The notes under the pieces: model-generated
Database searches by the model: none
Told to the model about the DNA's origin: nothing
What the model saw: the letters and a program-made list of their open reading frames with translations, nothing else
Source: Penium margaritaceum
Taxonomy: Eukaryota; Streptophyta; Zygnematophyceae; Desmidiales; Peniaceae
Assembly: GCA_023375785.1 (NCBI GenBank)
Contig: SZWC01000519.1
Coordinates: 74,176-138,175 of the forward strand
Length of the DNA stretch: 64,000 nucleotides
Reading direction: 5' to 3'
Shown: one piece after another, positions 12,600 through 23,200 of the stretch
Layout: each line of letters starts with the position of its first letter
Position numbering within the stretch: position 1 is the stretch's first letter
Program-made: the position numbers and the translations under genes

Positions 12600-13343
12600 T
12601 CCTCCGGACACTCTGTGGCCCAATGGTCCTCCTTGCTACTACTATGCCGTGCACCCCTCTTGGCGCCCTTCTTCCCGCCGCCCTTACCACTGCCTCGCAT
12701 GCCATTGCTGCTGCCACGCTACGTTTTGGTGACGAGGACAGTTGGGGATGACGACGTTTTGCCACCGCTCTGAAGGTGCACCTCGTTGCGGATATACTCA
12801 GCGATTACACCGTAGGTGAGTTTATCCTCCTCCCAACCTCCAAGCACGGTGATGAGAGGGATCCAACTGTCGCGTAGAGTCATGAGGTGCACCATCGTCT
12901 AAATCATTGCGTCAATCTTCCACCCCACATAATTGCATTGTGAGGCAAGAGACTCGATCTGTTGCAAGGTAAAAATCATGTCCCCACCCTCCTCGATCCT
13001 CACCGTCAAGAGTCGCTTTATTACGAATATCGTCTTGGCCAAGAATGTTCATTGTTGGATGGAGTAGAGCTTTTTCAGCGTGTCTGCTGCCAAAGCTCAG
13101 CCATGGATATAGCCCAATTGAGATTTGTGCAGCACCGACATCAGGAGCATCAGTGCCTCCGTATTATTGTCAGGGAAAGCTGTCTTTACTGTCCGTTGCG
13201 CAAGCATCTTTAATCTCCCTGCCCTTCATAAGCTCCAACAGTCCCTTGTGCGTGAGGTAGATCTCCAAATGCCACCGCCACAGCCCAAAACCTGGGCCGT
13301 CCATGTCCTTTTGGATGGGCAAAGACTCCGTCTTTTGTGCCAT
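12600..13343 (-). pseudogene. gag: copia-1 gag with ATG start, broken by stops and frameshift
   Basis: Minus-strand gag remnant. ATG at 13343 opens 59 codons beginning MAQKTESLPIQKDMDG, with GLWRWHLEIYLTHKGLLELM resembling the F-G-x-N-Y-x-x-W-x-x-x-M...L...L...V start of copia Gag proteins. TGA follows near 13164. A shifted frame continues with DNNTEALMLLMSVLHKSQ, then LQQIESLASQCNYVGWKIDAM and, after an in-frame TAG, TMVHLMTLRDSWIPLITVLG and EYIRNEVHLQSGG. The zinc knuckle near 12608-12630 keeps only DHWATECPE, with the first two cysteines lost. Intact Gag packages the RNA in virus-like particles. Confidence 0.75.
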
Positions 13344-13452
13344 GTTGAACTTCTGTTGTGGACAATCTCAAAGTGCGACGGCGACGTCATGCGGAACGAC
13401 ACTCCCGTGCGCTGCGGAAGCCGTGAACGTCTTCGTAGGTGGGTCAGGGAAA

Positions 13453-13466
13453 TGGGCGCATAACCC
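13453..13466 (-). other. Primer-binding site resembling the anticodon arm of initiator tRNA-Met
   Basis: Two bases after the 5' LTR end (CTGACA) the minus strand reads GGGTTATGCGCCCA. This matches, with one mismatch, the complement of the conserved initiator tRNA-Met anticodon stem-loop (GGGTTATGGGCCCA). Drosophila copia and Volvox Osser are known to prime with an internal or half tRNA of this kind instead of the 3' CCA end. The usual plant site TGGTATCAGAGC is absent here. Confidence 0.6.
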
Positions 13467-13468
13467 TT

Positions 13469-13495
13469 TGTCAGGAGTCTTTCCTGGTGTACTCT
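13469..13495 (-). repeat. 5' LTR remnant of copia-1 (last ~25 bp)
   Basis: TGTCAGGAGTCTTTCCTGGT on the plus strand matches CATCAGGAATCTTTCCTGGT at 8490, the outer end of the 3' LTR. Similarity fades after about 25 bp, so nearly all of the 5' LTR is missing. Both copies carry the small hairpin CAGGA(A/G)-TCT-TTCCTG. Confidence 0.65.
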
Positions 13496-13499
13496 AATA

Positions 13500-13585
13500 C
13501 ACCTATGGTCACATCATCATAACTATGATGATCTATGGAGCTTTGGTCACATCATAACTATGATGATGTGACCAAAGCTCCATAG
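13500..13585. repeat. Fold-back satellite palindrome at the copia-1 edge
   Basis: Satellite first appears here in inverted orientation, then returns to orientation A. CTATGGAGCTTTGGTCACAT starting at 13533 is the exact inverse of the arm ending ...GACCAAAGCTCCATAG at 13585. The perfect arms are 23 bp around a 7-bp spacer. A smaller nested palindrome built on CATCATCAT and ATGATGAT lies at 13513-13532. Confidence 0.85.
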
Positions 13586-15933
13586 ACACATTAATGTGTG
13601 ACCAAAAGCACCATTGAAACAATGATAACGTGACATAAGCACCATAGACACGGCGAGAGTATGACCAAAGCACCATTGAAACATTGATAATGTGACCTAA
13701 GCGCTATAGGTACAATGAGAATATGACCAAAGCATCATATAAACAAAGATAATTTAACCAAAGCACCATACACACTGTGAGAGTGTGACATTAGCACCAT
13801 TGAAGCAATGATAGTGTGACCACAACACCATGTCAACGTACAAATAAGACCAAAGCACCATTGAAACAGCAATAATGTAACCCAAGTACCATAGACACAC
13901 TGAAGATCTGACCAAGGCATAATTGAAACAATGATAATGCGTCTTAAGCACCATAGACAGTGTGAACGTGTGACCAAAGCATCATTGGAACAGTAATAGT
14001 GTGACCAACTTTCACACACACAGTCAAAGTGTGACCAAAGCACCATCAAAACAGTGATAGTGTGATCAAAGCACCATAGACACAATGACAGTGTGACCAA
14101 AGCACCACTAGAACAATGACATTGTGACCAAAGCATCATAAACATAGTGAAAGTATGACCAAAGCACCAATCCAACGGTGAAAACATGACCCAAGCACCA
14201 TAGACACAGTGAAAATGTGACCAAAGCACCAGTGAAACCGTGATAATGTACCCTAAGCACCATAGACATAGTGAACGTGTAACCAAAGCACCATTGGAAC
14301 AACGATTATGTGACCTAAGAACCATAGACATTATGAAAGTGTGACCAGAACACCATTGAAACAGTGATAATGTGACCAAAGTACCATATACACATAGGAG
14401 TGTGACCAAAGCACCATTGACAAAGTGTAATATTTACTCAAGCACCATAGACACACTGAAAGTGTGACCAAAGTACCACTAAATACAGTGATAACAAGTC
14501 CAAAGAACCATAGAAACAGTGAAAGTGTGACCAAAGCACCATTGAGTAATGTGATCAAAGCACCGTAGAAGGAATAAAAGTGTGACAAAAAGCCATTGAA
14601 ACAATGATAGTGTGACCTAAGCACCATAGACACACTGAAAGTGTGACAAAAGCACCATTGAAACTGTGATAATGTGACCTAAGCATCATAAGCAGAGTGA
14701 AAGTGTGAGAAAAGTACCATTGAAATGGTGACAATGTGACTTAACCTCTGTAGACACAAGGTGTGACCAAAGCACCATTGAAAAAGTGATACTGCCACCT
14801 AAGCAATATCGACACAATGAGAGTGTGACCAAAGCACCACTCAAACTGTGATGATGTGACCAATTCACCATAGATATAGTGGATGCGTGACTAAAGAAGA
14901 ATTGCAACAGTGATAATGTGACGTAACCAACATAGATTCGGTGAAAGTTTGACAAAAGCACCATTGAAACAATGAAAACATGAGCTAAGTACCATAGACA
15001 CGGATAAATGCTGATCAAAGCAATATCCAAGAAGTGATATTGTGACCAAAGAGCCATTGACACATAAACATGTGACCAAAAAACAATCAACACAGTGATA
15101 ATATGACATAGGCACCATAGACAAGTTGAACGTGTGGCCAAACTACCCTCAAAACTTTCATAACATGAACCTACAAACAATGAACATAGTCAATGTCTGA
15201 CCAAAGCACCATTGAAACAGTGATAATGTGACCAAATAACCATAAGCATAGTAAAAGTGTGACCATAGTACCATTCAAACAGTGATAATGTGATAAAAGC
15301 ACCATACACAAAGAAAACATATGACCAAAGAACCATCGAAACAGTGATAATGTAACATACGTACTGTAGACATAGTAAATGTGTGACAAAAGCACCATTG
15401 AAACGGTGATAATGTGACCAAAGCTTTATAGACACATAAACATGTGACCAAATCACCATTGAAACAGTGGTAATACAACCTAAACATCACATACAATGCG
15501 ATCGTGTTACCAAAGCACCATTGAAACGGTGGTAATGTGACCTACGCACCATAGACATAATGAAACGGTGATAATGTGAGCAATGCAATATAGACACTCT
15601 GACAAAAGCACCATCGAAACAGTGAGAATGCGACATAAGCACTTTAGACATAGTGAACGCGTGACTGAATAACCATTGAAACAGTGCTAACATGACCAAA
15701 GCACCATACATACATTGAGAGTGTGACAAAATCACCATTGAAACGGTGATAATATGACCAAAGCACCACAGACAATAATAACGTTTGACCAAAGCACCAT
15801 TGAAACACTGATAATGTGACCTAAGCACAATAGACATTTTGAAAGTGTGACCAGAGTACCATTGAAATGGTGATAATGTAACATAAACACCATAGACACA
15901 GTGAAAGTGTGACCAACGCACCAGTCAACGTTG
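13586..15933 (+). repeat. 31/62-bp satellite array, segment 3 (orientation A)
   Basis: Alternating CACCATTG and CACCATAG half-units on the plus strand, continuing the array that stops at 8489. It ends at GACCAACGCACCAG, where sequence from the second half of a 191-bp monomer (GTCAACGTTGAAAACTC) begins. No gene is visible. Confidence 0.95.
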
Positions 15934-18900
15934 AAAACTCATACACGAGTCACAAATGGTCAGTGGGGGAGACCATGGGTTGGAAACACTAGTTATCAAC
16001 TAGCAAGTAGAAAGAGTTTCAACAAGTAGTGGCACGGTGTGCCTAGCGTGCACAGTGACCAACCAAAGGATGCATATGTCACTGACTATGACCGAAGAAG
16101 TCCACTATGTGTGGTCAACATTGACAACTCATAACACGAGTCACAAATGGTCAGAGGGAGAGACAATGGTTTGGGAACCCTATGTATCAACTAGAAAGGA
16201 CAAAGAACTTCAATACGTAGTGGCACGGTATGGCTACTATGCACGCCAAACAACCAGACTATGCATATGTCAATGACCATGACCAGATAACTTCAACATG
16301 GGTGGTCAACGTTGACCATCCATAAGACGAGTCACAAACGGTCAGGGGAGGAAACAATGCTATGGGAATCTCAGTTATCCACTAGCAAGTACAACGACCT
16401 TCAGTCAGTAGTAGCGCGGTGTGGCTACCATGCACAATGACCGACCAAAGTAGGCATATGTACTGCCTTTGACCAAGGGAATCCGCTGTGTGTGGTCAAC
16501 GTTGACAACTCATAATACGATTCACAACTGGTCAGAGGGGGAAGCAATGGTTTGGGAACAACGAGTATCAAATAGCAAGCACAAGGAGCTTCAATACGTT
16601 TTGGCACAGTGTGGATACCATTCACGATGACCAACCAAAGTGGGCATATGTCACTGACCATGACCAAATAATGGCACAAAGTGTGGTAAACCGTGACAAC
16701 TCATAACACGAGTCACAAATGGTCAGGGTGGAAGATAATAATTTGTGAATACTAGTTATTGACTAGCAAGTACAAATACCTTCAATATGTAGTGGCACAG
16801 TGTGGCTACAATGCACAGTGACCAACCAAAGTATGCATATGTCACTGACCATGAACAAATAATTTCACTTCATGTGGTCAACATTTACAACTCACAACAC
16901 GAGTCACTGATAATCAGAGGAGGTAACAATGGTTTGGGAACACTAGCTGTCAACAAGGAAGCACAAAAACCTTCCATACGTAATGAAACTGCGTGGAAAC
17001 CATGTACAGTGACAAACCAAAGTAGGCATGTGTCACAAACCATGACCAAACGGATTTCACAGTGTGTGGTCAATGTTGAAAACTCATAACACGAGTCACA
17101 AATAATCAGTGGGGGAAACCATGGGTTGGGAACACTAGTTATCGACTACCAAGGAGAAAGATTTTGAACAAGTACTGGTACGGTGTGGCTAGCGTGCACA
17201 GTGACCAACCAAAGGATGCATATGTCACTGACTATGACCGAAGAAGTCCACTATGTGTGGTCAACATTGACAACTCATAACACGAGTCACAAATGGGCAG
17301 AGGGAGAAAAAATGGTTTGGGAACCCTATGCATCAACTAGAAAGGACAAAGAGCGTCAATACGTAGGGGCACGGTGTGGCTACTATGCAGACCAAAGAAC
17401 CAAACTAGGCATATGTCACAGACCATGACCAGATAATTTCAATATGGGTGGTCAACGTTGACCAACCATAACATTAGTCACAAACGGTCAGGAGAGAAAA
17501 CAATGCTATGGGAATATCAGTTCTCAATTAGCAAGTACAACGACCTTCGTTCAGTAGTAGCACGGTGTGGCTACCATGCACAATGACCGACCAAAGTAGG
17601 CATATGTACTGTCTTTGACCAAAGAAATCCATTGTGTGTGGTCAACGTTGACAACTCATAATATGAGTCAAAAATGGTCAGATGGGGGAACAATGGTTTG
17701 GGAACACCGAGTATCAAATAGCAAGCCCAAGGAGCTTCAATACGTTGTGGCACAGTGTGGATACCATGCACGATGACCAACCAAAGTGGGCATATGTCAC
17801 GGACCATGACCAAATAATGGCACCAAGTGTGGTAAACCTTGAAAACTCATAACATGAGTCACAAATGGCTAGCGTGGAAGATAATGGTTTGTGAATACCA
17901 GTTATCGACTAGCAAGTACAAATACCTTCAATATGTAGTGGCACAGTGTGGCTACAATGCACTGTGACCAACCAACGTATGCATATGTGACTGACCATGA
18001 ACAAAGAATTTCACTTCATGTGGTCAACATTTACAACTCACAACACGGGTCACAGGTAGTCAGAGGGGGCTAACAATGGTTTGGGAACACTGTCTGTCAA
18101 CAAGAAAGCACAAAGTCCTTTGATACGTAATGACACGGCATGGTAACCATGTACAGTAACAAACCAAAGTAGGCATGTGTTACAAACCATGACCAAACGG
18201 ATTTCACAGTGTGTGGTCAACGTTGAAAACTCATATCACGAGTCACAACTGGTCAGTGGGAGAAACCATGGATTGGGAACACTAGTTATCAACTAGCAAG
18301 TAGACAGATTTTCAACAAGTAGTGGCACGGTGTGGCTAGCGTGCACAGTGACCAACCAAAGGATGCATATGTCACTGACTATGACCGAAGAAGTCCATTA
18401 TGTGTCGTCAACATCGACAACTCATAACACGAGTCACAAATGATCAGATGGAGAGACAATGGTTTGGGAACCCTATGTATTGACTATAAAGGACAACAAA
18501 CTTCAACACATAGTGGCACGGTGTGGCTACTATGCACACCAAACAACCAAACTAGGCATATGTCACCGATGATGATGAAATAATTTCAGTATGGGTGGTC
18601 AACATTCACCAACCATAACACGAGTCACAAAGGGTCAGAGGGGGAAACAATGGTCTGTGAATATCAATTCTCAACTAGCAACTACAGCGACCTTCAATCA
18701 GTATAAGCACGGTGTGGCTACCATGCACAATGACCGACCAAAGTAGGCATATGTACTACCTTTGACCAAAGAAATCCGCTATGTGTGGTCAGCATTGACA
18801 ACTCATAACAGGAGTCACAAATGGTAAGAGGGAGAGACAATGGTTTGGGAACACCAAGTATCAAAAAGCAAGCACAAGGAGCTTCAATACGTTGTGGCAC

Positions 18901-19971
18901 GGTGTCGATACCATGCACGATGACCAACCAAAGTAGGCATATGTCACTGACCATGACCAAATAATGGCACTAAGAATGGTAAACCTTGACAACTCATACC
19001 ACGAGTCACAAATGGTCAGGATGGAAGATAATGGTTTGTGAATACTAGTTATTGACTGGCAAGTACAAATACCTTCAATATGTAGTGGCACAGTGTGGCT
19101 ACAATGCACAGTGACTAACCAAACTATGCATATGTCACTGACTATGAACAAAGAATTTCACTTTATGTGGTCAACATTTACAACTCACAACACGAGTCAC
19201 TGATAGTCAGAGGGGGTAACAATGGTTTGGGAACACTAGCTGTCAACAAGAAAGCACAAAGACCTTCAATACGTAGTGACACGGAATGGTAACCACATAC
19301 TATGACAAACGAAACTAGGGATATGTCACTAACCATGACCAAAGAATTTCAATAAGGGTGGTCAACGTTTGCAACCCATAACATGAGTCACAAGTGGTCA
19401 GAGGGGGAAAACATGGTTTTAAAACACTATGTATCTTCTAGCAAGTAGAAATATTTTTTGTATGTATTGGCACGGTGTGGCTACCGTGCACAACAACCTA
19501 CCCAACTAGGCATACATCACTGCTCATGACCAAAAAAGTTTAGTGTGTGTGGTCAACGTTTACAACTCATAACATAGGTCAAAAATGGACAGATGAAGAA
19601 ACAATGGTTTGGGAATACTCAGTATCGACTAGCAAGTACAAAGACATTTTATAAGTGGTGGCACGGTGTGGCTACCATGCACACTGACCAACCAAAGTAT
19701 GCTTGTGTCACTGAATATCATAAAAAGAGTTTCACTGTGTGTAGTCAACTTTCCTCCATACGGCTGGTCAATCAGAGCAATGGTTGAGAGGTTATTCAAG
19801 GTCAAAGTTGCAAAATTTGAAATCACGTCTGCGTCAATATTTTTATGATTAAACTAGCTTTGTTATCATTCATACTTTTGAAAGCTACCCTCTAATCTTA
19901 CACCCCCTTATTTTATGCCCTGTACCCATGGGAACCATTATAATGTCATTTGGACATCATATGAACACCAT

Positions 19972-20043
19972 GTGCGCTGGCTTAGTGTCTGTAGAGTTAG
20001 ATTCTGAAGTAGTAGGTCCTGGGTTTGAATCCTCGTACGCGCA
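19972..20043 (+). other. tRNA-derived sequence with Pol III A and B boxes (SINE-head-like)
   Basis: 72 bp, the length of a tRNA. TGGCTTAGTG at 19978 fits the A box and GGTTTGAATCC at 20022-20032 fits the B box with one change. The acceptor arms GTGCGCT and TACGCGC pair at five of seven positions with a following A, and the T stem pairs at four of five positions. The anticodon stem does not pair, although the loop TTCTGAA would read CTG. I take it as a decayed tRNA pseudogene or a SINE promoter head, not a working tRNA. Confidence 0.55.
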
Positions 20044-20068
20044 ATATAGAACAGGCTCGCGACCTGGG

Positions 20069-20218
20069 GGGAGGGGGGGGGGGGACGTGTTGTGATACCT
20101 CAACTCTACCTTCGAGCCTAGGCCATGGGGAGGGGGGGGGGGGGGGGGGGACGTGTTGTGATACCTCAACTCTACCTTCGAGCCTAGGCCATGGGGAGGG
20201 GGGGGGGGGGAAGGGGGG
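20069..20218 (+). repeat. 66-bp tandem duplication with long poly-G runs
   Basis: GACGTGTTGTGATACCTCAA starts at 20084 and again at 20150, each copy continuing to GCCATGGGGA and a run of G. The runs reach about 20 consecutive G and are near-continuous between copies. Such tracts can form G-quadruplexes and are also places where length is hard to sequence correctly. Confidence 0.85.
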
Positions 20219-23200
20219 GTGTCAAAATGCGGTCGCAAATCTGTCCTCCAGGTCGTCCACGGAATATCCCTCTAGGGGGGTGGGATGGAGTATTCCAGTG
20301 AAGACACCTACGCGTAACAAATCAACAAAAACCGACCTGGTGTCAAAGGGAGAAACCATTTGCTATTTATTGAATAGCAAGTACAAAGAATTTAAACAAG
20401 TAGTGGAATGGTGTGGCTACCATGCACAATGACCAGCCAGATTAGGCATGTGCCACTTACCATGACCAAATAATGTTTCTATGTGTGGTCAACGTTCACA
20501 ACCCATGATATGGGTCACAAATTGTCGGAGGGGAAAACAATGGTTTGGGAATACTAGATATCAACTAGCAAGTACTTTAGTCAGTAGTAGCACAGTGTGG
20601 CTACCATGCACGATGACCAACCAAAGTAGGCATATGTCACTGACCATGACCAAATAATGTCTCCATGTGTGGTACACTTTGACAACTCATAACAAGAGTC
20701 ACAAATGGTCAGAGTGGAAGATAATGGTTTCTCAATACTAGTTATCGAATAGAAAGTACAAATACCTTCAATATGTAGTGGCACAGTGTGGCTATAGTGC
20801 ACAGTGACCAACCAAAGTATGCATATGTCACTGACCATGAACAAATAATTTCACTTCATGTGGACAATGTTGACAACTCACAACATGAGTCATATATATT
20901 CAGAGGGGGTCACAATGGTTTGGGAACACTATCTATCAACAAGAAAGCACAAAGACCTTCGAAACGTAATGGCACAACGTGGTAACCATGTACAATGACA
21001 AACCAAAGTAGGCATATGTCACTAACCATGACCAAACAGATTTCAGTGTGTGTGGTCAACGTTGAAAACACAAAACACGAGTCACAAGTGATCAGGGGGG
21101 AAATAATAGGTTGGGAACACTAGTTATCAACTATCAAGTAGAAAGATTTTCAACAAGTAGTGGCACGGTGTGGCTAGCGTGCACATTGACCAACCAAAGG
21201 ATGCATGTGTCACTGACTATGACCGAATAATTCCACTATGTGTGGTCAACATTGACGACTCATAACAGGAGTCACAAATGGTCAGAGGAGGAACCAATGG
21301 TCTGGGAACACCAGGTATCAACTAGCAAGCACAAGGACCTTCAACAAGTTGTGGCACGGTGTGGATACCATGCACGATGACCAACCAAAGTAGGCATATG
21401 TTACTGTCCATGACCAAATAATGTCAATATGTGTGGTAACATTTGACAGCTCATAACACGAGTCACAAATGGTCAGAGCGGACGACAATGGTTCGTGAAT
21501 ACTAGTTTTTGAGTAGCAAATACAAATACCTTCAATATGTAGTGGCACAGCGTGGCTTCCATGCACAGTGACCAACCAAAGTATGCATATGTCACTGACC
21601 ATGACCAACAAATTTCACTTCATGTGGTCAGCGTTGACAACTCACAAAACAAGTTGCATATAGTCAAAGGGGGGTAACAATGGTTTGGGAACAATACTTA
21701 TTAACCAGAAAGCGCAAATACCTTTGACATGTAGTGACATGGGGTGGTAACCATATACAGTGACAAACCAAAGTAGGCATATGTCACTAACCATGACCAA
21801 ACAAATTTCACAGTGTGTGTTCAATATTGAGAACTCATAACACAAGTCACAAATGGTGAAAGGGGGAAACAATTGATTGGGAGCACTAGTTGTCAACCAG
21901 CAAGTACGAAGAGTTTCAACAAGAAATGGCACGGTTTGGCTAGCGTGCACAATGACCAACCAAATGATGAATACGTCACTGACTGTGACCGAAGAAATCC
22001 AGTATGCATGGTAAACATTGACAACTCATAACACGAGTCACAAATGGTCAGAGGGAGAGACAATGGTTTGGGAACCCTGTGCATGGATTAGAAAGGACAA
22101 AAAACTTCAATACGTAGTGGCACGGTGTGGCTACTATGCACACCAAACAACCAAACTAGGCATATGTCACTGCCCATGACGAGAGAATTTCAATGTGGGT
22201 GGTCAACGTTGACCAACCATAACACGAGTAAAAAATGGCCAGGGGAGGAAACAATGCTATGGGAATATCAGTTATCAACTAGCAAGTACAACGAACATCA
22301 GTCAGCAGTAGCACAGTGTGGCTACCGTGCACAGTGACCGACCAAAGTAGGCATATGTACTGCTTTTGACCAAAGAAATCTGCTGTGTGTGGTCAAAATT
22401 GACAACTCACAATACGAGTCACAAACGGTCAGAGGCGGAAACCATGGTTTGGGAACACAAAGTCTCAAAAAGCAAGCACAAGGAGCTTCAATACGTTGTG
22501 GCACGTTGTGGATACCATGCACGTTGACCAGCCAAAGGAGGCATATGTCACTGACCATGACCAAATAATGGCACTAAGTGTAGTAAACCTTGACAACTCA
22601 TAACACGAGTCACAAATGGTCAGGTTGGAAGATAATGGTTTCGAATGCTAGTTATCGACTAGCAAGTACAAGTACCTTCAATATGTAGTTGCACAGTGTG
22701 GCTACAATGCACAGTGACCAACCAAAGTTTGCATATGTCACTGACCATGAACAAAGAATTTCACTTCACCAGGGCAACATTTATAATTCACAGCACGGGT
22801 CACAGATAGTCACAGGGGGCTAACATTGGTTTGGGGAAAATAGCTCTCAACAAGAAAGCACAGAGACCTTTGATACGTAATGACACGGCGTGGTAACCAT
22901 GTACAGTGACAAACCAAAGTAGGCATGTGTCACAAACCATGGCCAAACGGATTTCACAGTGCGTGTTCAACGTTGAAAACTCATAACACGAGTTACAAAT
23001 GGTCAGTGGGGGAAACCATGGGTAGGGAACACTAGTTATCAACTAGCAAGTAGAAAGATTTTCAACCAGTAGTGGCACTGTGTGGCTAGCGTGCACATTG
23101 ACCAAGCAAAGGATGCACACGTCACTGACTATGACCGAAGAAGTCCACTATGTATGTTCAACATTGACAACTCATAACACACGTCACAAATGGTCAGAGG

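Larger units (their letters stand above)
8490..13500 (-). mobile_element. Degenerate Ty1/copia LTR retrotransposon (copia-1)
   Basis: A near full-length copia element on the minus strand. From 5' (high coordinate) to 3' it has: a remnant of the 5' LTR (13469-about 13495), an internal-type primer site (13453-13466), gag (ATG at 13343), zinc-knuckle remnant, protease, integrase, reverse transcriptase, RNaseH (to 9242), polypurine tract (9205-9216) and 3' LTR (8490-9204). Integrase upstream of RT is diagnostic of Ty1/copia. CAGGA(A/G)TCTTTCCTGGTGT at both edges marks the matching LTR ends. Frameshifts, many stops and altered catalytic residues show it is dead. The 5' LTR is almost gone, and a fold-back satellite scar sits at its edge. 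Confidence 0.9.
19753..20349 (+). mobile_element. Insert with tRNA-like head and poly-G tracts, inside the HOR array
   Basis: Unique sequence replaces about 35 bp of a monomer: AT-rich at first (19753-19950), then a tRNA-like segment (19972-20043), then a duplicated 66-bp G-rich unit (to about 20218), then GTCGTCCACGGAATATCC and AACAAATCAACAAAAACCGA. HOR resumes at GAGAAACCATTTG. A Pol III-type head suggests a SINE-like retroposon, but no tail or target duplication is visible. A copy with the same right-hand breakpoint lies inverted at 63800-64000. The monomers on both sides (19300-19750 and 20350-20580) are more diverged than elsewhere in the array. Confidence 0.55.

Noticed and set aside
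8490-13500. The 20-25 bp direct repeat at the copia-1 edges as a target-site duplication
   Set aside because: Copia duplications are about 5 bp. The repeat lies inside the element, next to the primer site on one side, so it is the shared LTR end.
1-15933. CRISPR-like array (regular unit near 31 bp)
   Set aside because: There are no unique spacers: every 31 bp is repeat. The surroundings are eukaryotic retrotransposons.
19972-20043. Functional tRNA gene
   Set aside because: The anticodon stem does not pair and the acceptor stem has two mismatches. Only the promoter boxes and length are preserved.
20069-20218. Telomere-like G-rich repeat
   Set aside because: The runs are pure G in a 66-bp unit, with no short T/A-G motif repeated as in telomeres.
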